The notes beneath the pieces were generated by a model, which worked only from the letters and a program-made list of their open reading frames with translations, did no database searches and was not told where the DNA came from. A program made the translations under genes and the position numbers. A stretch of DNA of 64,000 bases from Rhabdornis inornatus (lineage: Eukaryota > Chordata > Aves > Passeriformes > Rhabdornithidae), in assembly GCA_013397075.1 (NCBI GenBank), contig VWZS01010175.1, positions 770,178 to 834,177 of the forward strand, read 5' to 3'. This document shows, one piece after another, positions 63,401 to 64,000 of this stretch (position 1 is its first letter; each line of letters opens with the position of its first letter).

Positions 63401-64000
63401 TCCTGGTGGAACCACAAGGCAGTGCAGTCTGTAGGTGTAGACTGTAGGTAAACTCTCTGGCACCCTACCTTATAGGGCAGCCCAGTCTTCCCTTTCATAG
63501 CACTACCCGTATTCCAGGACATTTTAAACAAGTTAATCATGCCGTACCTAAGGAAAACGATCTTGCTTGAGCTATGTTGCAGTTCAGCGATGGAAATGGA
63601 GGAGCCTAAATTGCTTTTCAGTTTCTGGTACTTAGGGGAAAACTGGAAAGCTCAAAGCAAGTTCACATGAATTCTAACACAGCCAAGGAGCAAAAAATAC
63701 ACAAGTGACACTGAGTGAACAGCATCAAAACAGTGTGAAGAAGGCATGCCTTAAAGACCTAAACTTTGTTCAAGTAGCAAGCTTGGAGTTTAAGAATAAT
63801 GCACTCTACCACAAGTGACTAGTTACACAAAACTTGTATGTGAAACATGAGCAGGCTGAGTGTTAAAGAAAGCATGAATTGAAAACATGGGTTGTATGTA
63901 AAGAGTATTAAATTAACTACTTCTAGGCTGACTTACTATTAATACTCAATGTTATATCACTACTGTGTACCACTGTACATTACACATTAGTAATCTAACA
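60459..64000. other. Non-coding DNA, no gene recognised
   Basis: AT-rich up to about 62 kb, with GC-richer patches at about 62100-62230, 62540-62900 and 63020-63560 that I cannot assign. A (GAAGGA)-type purine patch lies at about 62639-62688. The open frames 62374-62598, 62986-63210 and 63092-63292 show no recognised motif. Confidence 0.5.

Noticed and set aside
1..64000. CRISPR array, tRNA, rRNA or bacterial operon
   Set aside because: No regularly spaced repeats with unique spacers, no tRNA-like cloverleaf noticed, and the CR1 and LTR content shows a bird nuclear genome.

Overview
The window looks like a gene-poor, AT-rich stretch of a bird macrochromosome, most likely from a songbird. The evidence is the repeat content: many CR1 non-LTR retrotransposon fragments with the bird-type 3' end (degenerate octamers of the ATTCTATG type), and several long terminal repeats (LTRs) of endogenous retroviruses of the ERVL type common in birds. 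I see no mammalian SINEs or L1, and no bacterial or viral gene organisation. No complete protein-coding gene can be supported. Nearly every open frame over 60 codons is chance, lies inside a repeat, or is a translated microsatellite.

Layout. 1-5.2 kb: unannotated AT-rich DNA. 5.2-6.45 kb: a CR1 tail, then an almost complete solo ERVL LTR. 9.8-10.1 kb: a minus-strand fragment of the same LTR family. 11.9-12.63 kb: a 737-nt all-purine array, (AAGAG)n followed by about 128 uninterrupted AAAGA units. 13.77-13.83 kb: a perfect 27-bp inverted repeat. 16.1-17.5 kb: a CR1 fragment, then two CR1 3' ends fused in opposite orientation. 20.9-21.05 kb: a probable CR1 reverse-transcriptase remnant. 28.8-32.6 kb: three sense CR1 fragments. 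31.8-34.0 kb: a plus-strand cluster of exon-like segments ending near a polyadenylation signal, the best but still weak case for part of a gene. 38.2-38.9 kb: a minus-strand solo LTR with a purine/pyrimidine microsatellite in its R/U5 part. 40.0-40.26 kb: a CR1 with a (GACTA)n tail. 49.2-50.5 kb: two ERVL-type LTRs in tandem. 55.6-56.8 kb: an old minus-strand LTR carrying a nested 518-bp ERVK-like solo LTR with a 6-bp target duplication. 58.4-58.95 kb: a 24-bp perfect palindrome and a CR1 ORF2 C-terminal fragment with an in-frame AT-rich repeat expansion. 60.4 kb: an (AAC)n microsatellite.

No coordinated gene system can be read here. The interest lies in repeat biology: nested and tandem LTRs, inverted CR1 ends, unusual CR1 tails, a large pure pentanucleotide array and two perfect palindromes. 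Repeat families were assigned by recognising consensus-like stretches by eye. Element boundaries are approximate unless a target-site duplication is stated.
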